A stretch of 64,000 nt of DNA from Ctenosaura bakeri (Eukaryota; Chordata; Lepidosauria; Squamata; Iguanidae): contig CAOLHI010000079.1 of the NCBI GenBank assembly GCA_948474755.1, positions 992,001 through 1,056,000 of the forward strand, read 5' to 3'. Positions 12,556 through 26,766 of the stretch are shown piece after piece. The translations under genes and the position numbers were made by a program. Every line of letters starts with the position of its first letter. The stretch's first letter is position 1. The notes beneath the pieces are model-generated. The model did not search any database and had not been told where the DNA came from. It saw only the letters and a program-made list of their open reading frames with translations.

Positions 12556-14499
12556 AACATTTATGATTCACAATGATTTGTGGAAGATTTCCAGTAACAC
12601 AGAATTTTTTTTTCTCAGTCAGGAAGTTGATATACAACTTTTTGTTTTGTTAAGAGAAGAAAAGACATTTAAAAAGCATAAATACTCTGTTTGCAGTGCC
12701 TCAAAATGATTATCAAAAACTGACTGTTCACTGATTTTGTTCACTGCAGAAAATTCTGGATCAAAGAGGCATCTTATCATAAGGAAGTAATGCAGACAAT
12801 ACCTTTCAAAACAAAGTTATAAGACTTTCTCTAACACATTAACTGGAATATGGGACTAGCTAATTGTTTAACTAATTCTTTTAAGTCCAAATTTTAAGTA
12901 GTTCCTATCAGTGCACTAGCATGAGGAGGGCACTAAAGCTTGACCTACTGAGCAAAAACATTTTAATTATGCAGCCCTACTCAGCTATGAACAGGACAGC
13001 ATAAATTCTTCAAATCAGTTCCCTTAAGCAGTCTGTGGTGTCAGAACAGTTGCTTGGCCTTTGAAGTCTGTTCTGAGATAGTAGGTCAAGCTACTACACA
13101 CAAGGTGGAGGTGGGAAGGGAATGTGACCTCTTGCCTGTCTATCTATATCCCCTAAGGAAACTACAGATGCCCATTGTTTGCAATCTTCCCTTACATCTT
13201 TGTAGAAATGCATGAGCCCCTCTGACTAGGGATGAAAACATGCCTGCAATACTTCTGTTCCTAGATTCAGGGTCACAAGGTAGATTTGGTATTAATTTTT
13301 CCAATCTGGTGACACCACCTAGCCTCCATGTATTGTATATCTGCATCTGACACTTCTTTACTAGTGTGAACTTCTGGGAAAGCCAAAGTTGTATAGGCTG
13401 TTTCCACTAAATGTAGGAAGTTGAACAGAAATGGGAATAGGAGAGCAAAACCACAGCCGTAGAAGAAAGATAAAAGAAAGAAAACTAGGGCAACCTGTGG
13501 TGTGAGTAAAGAAGTATTAGAGGTGAATGGAGGGATGCTGTGTGTTAAGAGCTATAGGGAGACCCATTTCACAACATCTGTGTCTTGCCTTTTAGCATAA
13601 AAAATTTAAGTTCAAAAACAAACAGTTCAATATTTCGGGGGGGGTACAAAATAGGGACAGCTGAGAAGGAATGTAGAAGCCTTTCTGCACAGTTAAATAT
13701 GAAAAAAGAAAGAGACCTGTAGCAAAGGAGAGAAAAAAGTATTTGCAGGACATTATGCAAAACAGAAAAGGAGATTCTTGGAAACGGTTAAAAAAGGAAA
13801 AAATTGAATTACAGCTTATAAGTTTTCTATATTTAAAATAAATATGGCATTCTTGAGTCAGTGAATGTGAATGAGTTTGTAAGTTCCTCTAACAGGAAAT
13901 AATACTTTTTGATTTATGACATCAGCTCTGGCAAAAATACTAGATATCATTCATATTCAACTGATTAAAGCTCAGCTGCTTCTATTGAATTTCTTCAAGG
14001 GCTATGGGTGATATAGCAAGGCACACTAGCTTCTAACTTATTTCTCTAATTTCCTACACACAAATGTGTATTACTCCTTTTAAGACAATTCACACTGAAA
14101 AAGAAGGGAGGTAGCAGAAGATGGAATATTTTTCCATGATCTGCCTCTACCAGAGATAACTGCCCCAAGAAATTGTACTGCTCAGCATTAAAATATGTGG
14201 ATCATAAAAATAAAAGAAAAAAGAAATAAGACGTGCAAGAAAACAACTGAAGTGCACATTGATTAAGCTATTTTTTCCCTGACAGACTTTGGAACTCAAA
14301 CTCTAATTGCACTACACATAGTACATAAAGTTCTGTTGAAATAAATGTGATTTGCCTAAAGTCCAGAAACAAATATACAAAGAAAAAAACACTGCAAGCT
14401 ATAACAGAACATTACAGTGTTCCTTTTACAGTTACCATCATGAAAGCCTATTTCATTGTACAATCAGACAAATTTAGGTAGACTACTGAAATGAAGGAA

Positions 14500-14572
14500 C
14501 TTAAGTTATTCACAAATCCTACTGAAATCAATGGGTCTCCTCTAAGTATGATCAAGCCTGGATCCAACCCAA
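14500..14572. repeat. MITE fragment
   Basis: TACTGAAATCAATGGGTCTC followed by CTCTAAGTATGATCAAGCC and GGATCCAACCC is one arm of a family built on TGATTTCAATGGG-type palindromes. Confidence 0.4.
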
Positions 14573-16664
14573 AAGGCATGTCTTCACAACACAGTAGGTC
14601 AAGAGGACAACAGAAATCCTGATTTATCCCTTACTTGGCATGGTGCCAAGTAGCTCCTGGTTGCAGTACCAACAGTCAAACTATGGAGCTTCCTTTCATT
14701 GTTAGTTTACTGTATCACCCAAATAGAGGCACTTCATCTTCACTAGCTTGTTTCTCTCCCAAAACCCCAGGGGAACGAATCAAACACAAGTCTTGGATTC
14801 TTTCTCTGGTTTGTTGGGTGAAAAACAAAACAAAATGAAGCACTCTCACTCAAACACAAGAAATAAACCATAGATAGTTGTTCTCACTGCAAACAAGAAC
14901 CATCAGCCAATGAGCTAGGTTTCCCACAGTGCCCAGGCTTATTATATTACAACTACACTTAATGTATCTAAGACCACAGATTAAGTTAATGATTTTACAC
15001 TAACTTACTGTTTTTAAATTCAGTTATCTCCTGAATAATGTTTTGGCATTCTTAAACCACATACTCTATGTGTAGATGGGTGTTGTTGCACTACCAGAGA
15101 AGTGCATATTGTCATAACTTCTGTCTTTCATTTCTGGTCAAAAAAGGATCACATCCAGGAATAAAGGTTAATTTAGAGCTGTTTGATCTTTGACCTTTCC
15201 ACAACTGATTGTCAACAAGTGCAATTAGATAATTATAATGTCAACACCTGCCCACTGGGATCTGAAAGGAGGCCATCAATACCTTTCATACAAAAGCCAC
15301 AAAGGATTGCGATTTTTTTACATCTTTCAGAACAATGGATAGATGATTAGACATACAAGACTTAAACCAGCACCAGTCTTGTATCCTGCTGATAATCCTT
15401 TGAGCCATCTTACTCTCCATAGTAATTACTTGTAGATATATAAATAGCTACTTCTTCCTTTACTCGGAAGAGATTATGCATCACAATGTTCACCACTTCC
15501 TATAAAAGCTAGGCAAATGTGTATGATGGTCTGCAAAACTTAGGAGAATATATCTTCTTACTGTTCTATCATTAGTAAGAGCAGAAATATATTAATGGGG
15601 GAAATTCTCCACCAAGTTTTCAGATAACTCCACTGGATGCAGGTCTGGATAAAAGGGATACAGAAATATACTTAGGAAATATTGTACGCATTTGGAAAGT
15701 TTTATGTATTACAGCAATTAATGTCCAAGACACAACTGAATGCCATTGGAATGAAAAGTCCTGTCCCGCAGTTACACTGAATCAGCCATGTGGAATATTC
15801 TTCACAGGCATCCCTGCTATTAAAATGGGAAATCTGCTCATACAATAATGCAGTGAATATGTCTGCCAGAAAAGTAAAGTTGCTAGTGCACAGTCTTTTG
15901 CTCAAACAGGTTGTTACAACAAGATCCTTATCAAAGCTGAATCCATATTCTTATATAATACCTTCCAATCTGGCTAAACAAGACCTTGTCAGTTTTTCTA
16001 AGACAATATTTCATTATTAGCAGATTTCCCATTTTGCCTAAGTGTTATCTGACAAATTTTTAACACACAATCAAACTCTTCTTTCTTTGCATATTGTTAA
16101 GACTTCTCAAGAGCAGCACAGTAACAAATCTTCAGAAATTGATTATATAAATTCAAATCCTTCTAAGGGAGCAGGTTCATCCAGCCTACCTACGGGGAAT
16201 TTTGAAGGGGAAGGTGAACAAATACATAGAACACTCTATATCAGAAGTCTCAACTATTAAAAAAGAAAATTCTTGCCAAACAGGTAAAAGTATTGTGTGT
16301 CTAAATAGTTTTGCCGTCAGCACATTCTTAAAAGCAGATCCACTCAAGTTTTAAAGTGAGCTTTCTTCAAGGGTAACCTGCTTATAGAAAGTCAAGGAAG
16401 CACGTAAACATGCAGAAGCAATCACTGTGTTACAGCCTTGACTTTAAACACTTTACGCTATTTACAATTTAATACAACAGCATATCCTCAATTTTCTTAT
16501 CACATTAAATAAGTTATAAATGATTATACTGCAATCTTTTCCTGGAAACTATATTTTAAATACAGTTTAAGTTCGTAGCTACATTTAATCTTTTTTTTTT
16601 TAATAATATTATTTACTGCTTTTTTCATGTTTGTGAACTAATGTTTCAGCTTAATCTTTTTTTT

Positions 16665-16735
16665 TCAGATACTGTAAGCCCCCTTCAATCCCATCTTGGG
16701 AGAAAGGTAGGACATAAATTGAATAAATAAAGTAT
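16665..16735 (+). repeat. LINE 3' tail (L2/CR1 group)
   Basis: CCCATCTTGGGAGAAAGGTA followed by GGACATAAATTGAATAAATAA, the standard tail of this family. Confidence 0.7.
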
Positions 16736-17387
16736 AATACAGGATATGATAATAGGCACTGAACTCAACTGAAACCCTCAGGTCTCAATAAAACAAATAG
16801 CCTTACAGCTGTGAAAATATGCTTGAAAGCATGTAGGCAATGCCTACTAAAGTCTCAGAAATCTGTGGCTTCCTTGTGCAAAATTTCTTGTTCTTTAGGG
16901 TAGATCTTCCGTACATAATGCATTGCCCTGCCCTATGACTAGCACAAACATGAACTATGGAAACAAAGATTATGTAAAATTTACTTAGCTGGCAAAATGT
17001 GCACAGGTTATAGAATTCAGTTAAGAAAGAATTTTAACAGCTTTGGATTTCCATCATAAAGTACAGTAAGATACTTAGCTTAAAAGAAACATCATATAAT
17101 ATCTAAAAACAAAACAAGAATTTCCCTTGATGAAAAAATTATGATCCAGAAAAACTGGAAAGTACCCAGGTACTAGTATAATGATGTTACAGGCTTAGTC
17201 AAACCATCTCCTGTTTGCAATTTCTGAAACAGTAAATTATGGTTATTGTTTGCCCACCAACATAAAGGTGAAACCTACAATTTGGAAAACTATCTGAATT
17301 TGAGCCAAAATAGCCCAAATAGTTTTGTTATAAAGAGAGTTATAATCCATTTGGAATTTACTTATTAATGTTTCCTTGAGGAGTTGT

Positions 17388-17490
17388 TGTTGTTGTGCGC
17401 CTTCAAGTTGTTTGTGATTTATAGTTACCCTATCACCCTTTTTTTTTTGCAAGATTTGTTCAGAGGTGGTTTGCCCTTGCCTTGCTCAGC
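17388..17490 (-). repeat. tRNA-derived squamate SINE, 3' half, minus strand
   Basis: GTTGTTGTGCGCCTTCAAGT followed by AGATTTGTTCAGAGGTGG and TTTGCCCTTGCC is the reverse complement of the tail and mid-body. Confidence 0.75.
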
Positions 17491-18119
17491 TCTTAATTAT
17501 TACAAAATTTAATCCAAGCTTATTTGATAAAAGAAATTTCATGTCCAATTCTGACCTCTTGTTACTGTATGTTTTACAGAGAGAATTACAGTTTATTGAA
17601 AGATACCCCTCAAATAAAAGGCAAGCAGAGCACTTTTCACATATGTAGGCAATTACATATGTAGTTCCATTAGAAATAATTCCATAATTTTAATAGCAAT
17701 GTAATCATCCCAAATAGTATTGATTTGTCTTATAGTTAAAGTATCCTAATACCACACAGGTTTACATCCTTAGTCCTAGTAGATTTAGAGCTGTGAAATA
17801 TTTCTTGTGGTTAAGATAGATATAAAATTGATATATTCCACAAATTGGACAATCAATTGACCTAGGGAACAGTCAGACCAAATCCATGCCTCCTCACATT
17901 TATCATACTTTCTCAAATATACTGTATCATCCATGTACAAGTCATTTAACAAACTGAAGGAAGACAGATAGTGAAATGGAGAGAAGGGAAGAATATGAAA
18001 TTACAATTACATATAGTCAGATACATACAGCCAGACTTATAAACTTCTCTTAAGCATGGTTCTTAAAGAAATGGGAGTGATACATTAGATTCTTCTATAC
18101 TCAGGACAAGAGGCCACTG

Positions 18120-19070
18120 GAGGAACAGAACGTTTTTTAACTGGCAAGACGTCAGGCAAAGCTGCATTTTATCACCTTACTCTGTTTAACTCATACGCTA
18201 AGCATATCATACATAAAACTGGATTAGACTCAGAGGAAGGATGTGTGCAAACTGGAGAAAGGAACGTCTACAAGTTAAGATATGCAGATGACATCATGCT
18301 ACTAGCAGAATATAGCAAAGACTTGAAAGGACTATTGATGAAAGTCAAGGAAGAAAGTGAAAGACAAGGTTAGTCAATATTAAGAAAACAAAAAGTGACC
18401 ACAGAATAATATAGCCACAGAGTTACACAAAGTTACATAATTTTAAAGGAGATGATTAAGATTTATAATACTTTGCCTCAGTCATTAATCAGAATAGAGA
18501 CTGCAGTCAAAAAATCAGAAGACGACTACGACTTGGAAGGGCAGCTATGAAAGAGCTACACACAATCCTCAAGTGTAAAGATATATCATTGAATACCAAA
18601 GTCAGGACAGTCCATACCAGCATATTTCAGATTTCTATGTATGGTTGTGAAAGCTTCAAAGTGAAGAAAGGTGACAGAAAAAAAATCAACAGACCTGAAA
18701 TGTGATGCTGGAGAAGAGTTCTGTGGATGTCATGGACTTCCAGAAAGATAAATCAATGTGTCCAAGAGCAAATTAAACATGAACTCTTCCTAGAAGTCAA
18801 GATAACTAAACTGAATCTGCCATACTTTGGACATACTGTGAGGAGCCATGACTCATTAGAAAAGACAATAACCTTTGGTAAGGTAGAAGGCAATAGAGAA
18901 AGAGGAAAACTGCATTACGGTGAATAGGCTCAATTGAGGAAGCCGTGGCCCTGAGTTTGGAAGAACTAAACAGCACTGTTAATAACAGGTTGACCTGGAG
19001 GTCTCTCATTCCTAGGGTTACTGCCAGCTGAAGTCAACTTGATGGTAATTAAAAACAACAACAAATAACA
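18120..19070 (+). mobile_element. Bov-B/RTE-type LINE, 5'-truncated and decayed
   Basis: Conceptual frames give a reverse-transcriptase palm segment reading KLRYADDIMLLAEYSKDLKG near 18270-18330. Later come a YGCESF segment, a CWRRVLWMSWTSRK segment and PYFGHTVRSHDSLEKT, all in the order of the C-terminal half of Bov-B-type LINE proteins. Stops and frameshifts interrupt it, so it is a fossil. It ends in GAAGTCAACTTGATGG followed by an A/C-rich tail, the same 3' tail carried by the SINEs in this window, consistent with Bov-B having mobilised them. The 5' boundary is uncertain. Confidence 0.85.
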
Positions 19071-20942
19071 TATAGTTGAATAGCACAGTATAAGGAACAA
19101 CGAGCTACCCCAAAAAACATCATAAAGGAGAATTTTAAAGGAAGAAGTAACTACTGAAATATTCTAAGAGGCAGTTTCCACTATAAGGGGCAGCAAAGAT
19201 CATATGAAAAACAACAGTGCTGCCAGATGAGGAAAGGTCACAGGGTAGAGACATGTCAAGGTAAAAATAATAACTGAGGGTCCACACCCACAGTACATTC
19301 TGAGTATCCCCAAATGATATTGCCATACCTCCAGAAGAGTGTTTTCTATAAATAGTGCTGAAGTGCATCCGGTCAAATACTTCCTTTGTGCACATGACAT
19401 ACACCATTTAATGTCATGGTGTATCCTGACACAACTTGTCAGGATACCATAACTTGTGTCAGGGTACATATCCACAGTTTCTATCCAAACTGGCTACTAT
19501 TAGCTGTTTACTCTTAAGTGACATCAACTACTGCTTTTAAGAAAAAAAGTTGAAATTAAGCATTCAATAGGTGGCAGTACAAATTCCAGTTCAAACACAC
19601 AATGAATTTGAAAGTCATGGTAACCTGAACTCTAAACTATTTCAATATACTGTAGTCTGTTAATCTGAAGAATTTCAAAGAATTATGCTTGCTGTCTCCC
19701 AAAACAAAGTTCAAACCCTTAACATCACTACTTACACTGAGGGGAAAAATTATATTTATGAACTTCTCTCACACTTAAAGCCACATTAATTTGAAATCAG
19801 ATTAAAAAAGCAAAATTTTAATGGGCATCCATACTTTCCTAAAGATAAAAAGATTTTCTTTTGTTTTAATAATCTCAAAATAAGCCATTTTAAGTGACAT
19901 TGTCTATTTTGGATAGGATTTCATTTGTTTTAATAACAGGCTTATCATCAAGGTTGCTACCTTACTATTGCAACTTATGTTGCAAATTTAACAAGAAGCT
20001 GGTAACATGTAAAATCTCTATTAAGAATATGAAAATCCACAAAAGACAAAGGAGATATATCTCAAGACGTGGAGAAGTTATCTAGAATTATCTATAAAGC
20101 CTGACTCTGAAGGGATTCTTACAAACAAACAAACAAAAAACCAAGAGGGTATATGACATCATATTACATAAAATCATTGTTTACCTATTTAAAATCAGAA
20201 CATAAACTGCAGCCCCTTGAAGCAGGCCCAAAACACAGGCAAAAAACACACCAGATTCTGAAACTAACAAAATAACCATCTTGAGACATGTTTCTTTTCT
20301 CTCTTGTGGATTTAACTGGACTCCAGTTTTGCTCTTTTTGAAGCTAAGGAGAGACTGCTAGACATTAAAGAACTAGATGCACAGTGTGACCTAGTATCAG
20401 TCTACTTTCTATGTTTCTAAGACTCACTCTTGCAAATTAACAGGCACCAAGAATGACAATGTGAGAAGACTGGGACAGATATGTATCACATTACCACCCA
20501 GAGAACAAATGAAACTGAGATCTAGTCAAGAAAGTAAAAGATTCAGACTGACTCATTCTCAAATGAAGGAGTCTGAGAAGAAGCTTACAGCAGTGAATAT
20601 ATTTTCAGTGAATTGGACCTGAGTGTGATAAGTACCAAAGCCCATGATTTTCGACTCAGCATGTTCATAACAGTGACTTCTGTCAAATTACAACAACTTT
20701 CATGCCAGTTAGGGAATATCCAAATAAATTGTTTCACTCATCCACTGGTTTTTGCTGTTTATCACACTTAGGTTGTGTTTGTGTTTTGTACTCTTGTACA
20801 GACACAGTCCAATTTGGCCTACACAGATAGCAGAAATGATTTGGTATCAAAACTAAAAGCTCCCTCCACTGAAACTTTTCTTCTGTAAATAACAATTTTA
20901 CAGCCATTTGAAACTCCTTGTCTTATCATATAAGTAACAGCA

Positions 20943-20947
20943 ATATA

Positions 20948-20978
<31 letters not shown>

Positions 20979-20980
20979 GC
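20943..20980 (+). repeat. (TA)n microsatellite
   Basis: Alternating TA interrupted once by AAA. Confidence 0.95.
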
Positions 20981-21387
20981 ATTATCAAAACATTACCATA
21001 TAGCAATATTTATATTAATATAAAACAATCTGGCAAAATGTATTAAAACGTGTTAGGCATGGCATGCTCCATTCTGTAGTAATGATTATTATTCTTATTA
21101 GTTTTGTTAGATTATTTATCAGATGCCTTGAAATAATTTTGATACAAGGGATTATAAATATTTTAAATGCCCATCTATACCAGTATTGAGGTGTTATCAA
21201 AATTGTTCTCCCCCTTTCTAATCCTTTCAGGATAGAAACAAAGGCTGCTAGGATAAAGTCCTATCACCACTGCCTAGTACAGAAACATAATTCCTCTGTC
21301 CTTTCAGAAATGAATACTTTTTTTGAAGGCGAATAACTTGAAAAAGTTAGTAGCCCGCAAAAAAAAAAAAAAGGATCAATTTCTGAG

Positions 21388-21578
21388 TGATATCAGCGTG
21401 GTGTAGTAGTTTGAGTGCTAGACTATGAACCTGGAGACCAGAGTTCAATTCCCTGCTTGGCCACGGAAACTCACTGGGTGACCTGGGGTACATCACACAT
21501 CCTTGGCCTCGGAAAACATCATGACAGGTTTGCCTTAGGGTCACCGTAAGTCAGAAACAGCTTGAAGGCACACAACAT
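21388..21578 (+). repeat. tRNA-derived squamate SINE, well preserved
   Basis: GCGTGGTGTAGTAGTTTGAG, GAGTTCAATTCCCTGCTTGG, CTCACTGGGTGACCTGGG and GGTCACCGTAAGTCAGAAAC with CTTGAAGGCACACAAC. Confidence 0.88.
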
Positions 21579-22104
21579 TCTTTAGTGACTTTAACAACAA
21601 CATAATCCACATACAAACATATTAAAGCATAAGTACAGGAGAATGATATTATTAGAAGGAGTAGCAGTATCATCTTCTTTATTAGTAGTATCATAATCAC
21701 CACCATCTCCCACCTCCCCCACACACTGACTTTTCCGCAAATCTGGAACAAAGAAGTTTACAAGTAAAAATAAGTACAATAGGTTTGCCTCCAACCTTTT
21801 GACCCAATTCTGTATTTCAGGAATGGGGTGGAACTTTACAATGGCTACATGACTGAACACAGCTAAAAGAAAAGACCACTGCTTCCTCTTCTTCTCTCTG
21901 AAACTGCTTATTATTTAACTCTCCTCAATCATCTTTGACAGTAACAGTCTGCTATTTATGGTCTTTAAAGTTCTAGCTGAAAATAAAGATGGACTGATAA
22001 TGAACTCAAACCTTTCAAAATGACCAACACAGGCTACATTTTTGGAATGTGATGCCAGTGCTTCAACATAAACTATTATGATATTTTGGACAACAAAATA
22101 TTGT

Positions 22105-22200
22105 CCGATCTAATATATAAAAGTCAAAGTTTGTTTGTCTGTGTAGGATGAAGACCTCATATGATTGGCTGTGTCAGGCAAAGACCTCATATGATTGGCT
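22105..22200. repeat. Tandem 30-bp duplication, possibly from a Helitron-like end
   Basis: AAGACCTCATATGATTGGCTG occurs twice in tandem (units of about 30 bp). It follows TCTAATATATAAAAGTCAAA and GTTTGTTTGTCTGT, which resemble a Helitron 5' terminus. No CTRR-type 3' end was identified, so the class is uncertain. Confidence 0.4.
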
Positions 22201-22204
22201 GCCT

Positions 22205-22277
22205 AAGAAGATTTTATGGAATCCTAGGGTTTGCAGTTCAGGGAGGGACCTTTAGAATTCTCAGCCAGAGAGCTCTG
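22205..22277. repeat. Fragment of the Harbinger-like MITE
   Basis: TATGGAATCCTAGGGTTTGC and TCTCAGCCAGAGAGCTCTG match the left arm and centre of the family. The other arm is missing. Confidence 0.6.
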
Positions 22278-23264
22278 AATAGGCCAGCTGCTATGGAGAT
22301 GAGCCCTAGCAGCAAGGAGGAGGGCAGTGTATGTTAACAATTCTGAATACAGATTAGACTGGGGAATACAGGGAAAAGTTACAGGTACTGGACAAGACAG
22401 TTTGGGGAATTAGAGACATAGGATCTCAAATCTTTCTAACAAGCATTACCTATGACAAAATAAAATCCTGGGCACCGCCAGGTATATACACTAGTACAAT
22501 ACAAATGGTAAAAGCCTCAGCGGTATACTGGCATTAGAGTAACAGAATGGATCTAATGTACCTAAACAGCCCATTACATTTACCTGTAAAAAAGATCATT
22601 ACCTACAAGTAATATTGTTTTAATTTTCTTCTATAAGAATAGTAACTCTTATTTCTAGAAAAAGCCAATATGAAGACGAATTAATTCTCAAGTGACAGAT
22701 CTCTTGAGCCTTTTGTAATGGTTTGTTTTGTACTCATAAAATTCACCTCAAAAACAGAAGGAAGTAATTAAAACATCATTAAAATGGTATAACCATATAA
22801 TATGAAGACTATGATACAGCCAAAAATGTGAAGGTTTCTACTACCTTGTTCTGAGAAGCAGCTCCAGAAAGAATGGACCCAAGTAATGTAGGCACTGATC
22901 ATTTCATTTTATTCCATTCATTTGAAGAGGTAAATTGAGTCCCCTATAAACTACTACCTCCTATTAAAAAAATAAAAAAATAAAAAGGGAATTGGGAAAT
23001 TAAATACCACATGACAACCAGTACCCATAATTGTTGAGAGGAGTATGCAGAGGATGAGGCAGTTCAGGTTCACCAAAAAGGTTTTATACATATTTCAAAT
23101 TGATCCTGGGGAGCACAGCAATTTTACTATCACAGGAGGTTCATTTCACCCTCTTCCATGTTTCCCCCTTGTTTTGGCAGCTAAACTATCTGTAGCATAT
23201 ATTTCCTTACTTCATAAGGTTAATACTTCCTACCCATTTTTCCCAGGCTGATTCTACATGGCAG

Positions 23265-23510
23265 TAGCCACTGAGAGAGGCACCACGGTTCGAGCATTGG
23301 ACTACAACTCTGGAAAACAGGGTTCAAATTCCTGCTTAGCCATGTCACACACTCTCAGCAAGTCACACACTCTCAGTCTCAGAAGAAGGCAAAGGCAAAC
23401 CCCACCTCTGAACAGATCTTAGCAAAAAAACAAAAAAAAAATCCTATGATAAGTTCACTTTTGTGTTGGCATAAGTCAGAAACAATTCGGAGGCACAGCA
23501 ACAAGTAGCA
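23265..23510 (+). repeat. tRNA-derived squamate SINE
   Basis: CACGGTTCGAGCATTGGACT, GGGTTCAAATTCCTGCTTAG, a duplicated GTCACACACTCTCAG (two tandem copies within the body), AGAAGGCAAAGGCAAACC and tail CATAAGTCAGAAACAATTCG. Confidence 0.85.
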
Positions 23511-26321
23511 ACTAGTACCCATTGAAACTGGAGGGTTTGAGGATACAGTAGCAAAGAAAAAGCACAACCAGGAAGTTGAAGTAAGTGAACCCAGCTAAGG
23601 CATAACCTCTGAGTAGAATTTGGAAGAGACTGTCTCTAACCCACAGACTGAAGTATTATGACCCCATTTTTTTTGCTTCACCAGAAAACAACTGCAATTC
23701 CAACAGGGATGGAAAACTGTTCTCTCACTCTCTCATACTTTCTCATTTCTTTTTGTGCACCTGCTGTATGCTTAAGAAAAAAAAGAGGCCAGTGGTTCAA
23801 TTCAGTTCACTCTACTTCTCCATGTGTTCTGGTCTTTATTTTCTTGCTCACAAGACAAAAACACTTCCAGGGCTCCTGAGAGTCACCAGAACCTGTACTC
23901 AAGATGGAAGACTGAAAGTGGCCTAGAACTTCAGCTTTCACAAAAACAGCTTCTACATCTGTGAGGGAGCCCTGGCTACAGGCTACATTTAGGACTGGAA
24001 AATATCCAGTTGCCACCTAACGGGTTTCCCATATTTTCAGGGATCCAGACAAGTGTGTCTACTGGCAGATGAGGTGACAAAATTCTAAGCCAGCACTCCT
24101 CCATTTAAGCTACACTCATACACATGCCTTGCTTCAGTTGCCTTGGTGGCAGAGCTGAAACTCTACATCTGGAGTAGGATAAGTTCCTAGCTTGTGATCT
24201 AACTGCCAGTCCTATTTCCTCCCTTTACCTGCAGAAGAAAAAGTTTATAAGTGTAGCCACTTATAACAGAATCAGGTGGGTCTCCTATACACCAGCTAGC
24301 TACAAAGGTGGCTTAACAGCTTAACCATTAAGTCAGGCCCTAGGCAGCCTACAGCCCTGCAACCCATGATTTTGCCAGCTGCACTGCACAGTAGTAAACT
24401 CTTCTGATAATGGGTGACTAAGAAAGAAAGACAAGCAAGCAGGCAAAAGATGACCAAAGTTTGACTTTTAATGCCAGGTCAGCTGCCCCATAGTTTCTCC
24501 AGCTTCAAAACCTGTCACATGCTTTAATGCCACAGATCACAGATGCATTTTCTCATTTTCCAACCATGGATGTTTTCAATGAGAAAAGTGCAACACCTCA
24601 TGGACTTCTCTCAACTTTCACTTGCCTCCCTGGAAAGGTTTTCGAACAAGATCACTTCTCTGCATAACTCAGTGCATTATGTGATTATGTGAAACTGAGT
24701 GTTTCTTGTTCTGAGAAACTGGATCCATTTTACTACTAGAAAGAAAGTATAAATAATGAAAGTCAAACAGCAACCAAGTATAATACTGGATACAACCACA
24801 TGCATAGTTACATGTCCCTAAGTCTCACTGTAACAGACAGAATTGCTCAATTACACCTAATTCTGTATGTACCTGTTGTAGCATCTGCTGATAAAATTTG
24901 CAGATACATGACTGACATATATGCTAAACAATCTTGTCCAATTTTTGCAAATTTCTGCCTCATTTTGTGGTAAGTCAGCAGTACATATAAGTTTGACAAA
25001 AGATGGCAAAGCTGCTTCCAAAGGGAAGACATAAGGACAAATGAACATTACTCAAGGACAGACAAAAGGCAAACTGCAGTCTACCAGCAGATCAACAATC
25101 AATTTTCACTGGACTAATTACTGAATTTTTTTGCAAATAACAATAGACTACATGGACTTTAGTCTCATATAGTAAGGCACACTAAATCATGGTGTGATCC
25201 TATGCACTTTTCCATATGTGCATTTTACATCAGTCTCATCTGTCAGAAATCCCAAGAATACACCCTTAAATTTACAAAGCAAAGCATATTGGTGCACTTG
25301 ACAATCTCATAAAAGAGGAAGCAGCCTATGCAGTACTAAAGGCTTACAGTCCCACAGGATTATCAATTACTACTAGAGGTTCAAGAAAAGGATCTGACCA
25401 TCACAGGGTGGGTACAAATATTACCTCGCTATATTTTCATTCTGTAATGGACAATGTCACAGGCAAATTAAACTTATCACTGTATTTTCATATTATATTC
25501 AGAGCACTTATTTCAAATAAATCAATTGAATTGCTTTAGAATAAATGAGTTGTACATTAAGCAAGAAAAATATTAATTCAGGAGATTGCATTACTCTACA
25601 TTGCTCAGAATACAGATAAGATTCCTGCTTCCAAACTTTTGATCAGATCAAAAGTTGAGGAAAAATTATTCACTGTTCTGGAAAATAATGGGAAGAACTG
25701 ATGACATGACAGAATACTATCCTTTCAGCAGTTATTCCAAGTAAAATAGGTCTACATAAATCAGCTGAAAATAACTCTAATGCTTACAGCAAGCTAGTAT
25801 GTTTTTCATTTTCCTTCTAGCAGCAAGAAAGGAAACTAGAGAAGGGCTTCTTGTCTGAAGATTCTCCACAGCCAGTGGAGTCATATGTTTTAAGCTCAGT
25901 ATATCAGTAAATCATTTCAAGACAATTAAAGATACGAAAAATGGAAAGTGCATTAATGAATAAAAGTAGGGAGAATGAAGAAAATAAATAAAAAGAAAGA
26001 ATGCCAGTGATATAAAAATGTGATTATGAAGAGTAAATAACAAACTATCATCACAGCTCTGGACTACCCTAAAGAAAGTGTAAAATCTCCATGGAAAATA
26101 ACATTTCCCTTGCTACTCCATTCTACCACTTTTGCATCATCTTGACTCCTCTGTATCCATAAAGAAGTTAACAACAAGATAATCGTGTACATATATATAA
26201 AGCATGTCACAAAAAAGCAAGTCTATCGGTCTCTACTTGTACCTAGTATGTCTGAATATTCTACTACCCACTAGATGTAAAGAAGAAAGAAATTTCCATA
26301 CATGACCAAATTTTGTAATTA

Positions 26322-26766
26322 CAGTGGGCCCTCCATATTTGCTAGGGTTAGGGATGCGGATCTCACAAAAATGGAAAAATCGCAGGTATCAAAATTTATG
26401 TGTTTCTGTGGGAAGGGGGCTGAGGCATGTGGGAGAGAGCAGGCACCCAGGGTCCAAACCAGGTCACGGAAAGCAGAGGGAAGGGGGGTCAGCGTGGTGG
26501 CCCTATACTTCCTTTCTCTCACCTCTTTCTTCCCTTGGGTGTGTGGGGGACATTCAGAGAGGGTTTGTGGTGCTGACCAGACAGTGGTTGGTGGTGGAGG
26601 AGGAGGAGGACCACAGGCAGGTTTTTAAGAGGCTACATGGCCTGATCAGTGCTGCTGAGAGGGAAGGATCCCCCAGAAAAGAAGTGCCTGAGGTTGAAGG
26701 TCAGGGGTTTAAGATACAGGCAAATAATCAAATCTATAAAGTCAAGCCTGCAAATGACTATACAGT
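26322..26766. mobile_element. Tigger-like DNA element
   Basis: It begins TA|CAGTGGGCCCTCCATATTTG. Internal TGTGTTTCTGTGGGAAGGGG is shared with the element at 38511-38946. The right end is degraded to AAGCCTGCAAATG...ACAGTA. ORFs of 177 and 108 codons inside are not transposase-like. Confidence 0.65.

Noticed and set aside
12209..12709. 166-codon ORF and overlapping ORFs on the minus strand
   Set aside because: They span the GC-rich minisatellite of a DNA transposon and continue into AT-rich transposon DNA with no recognisable domain.
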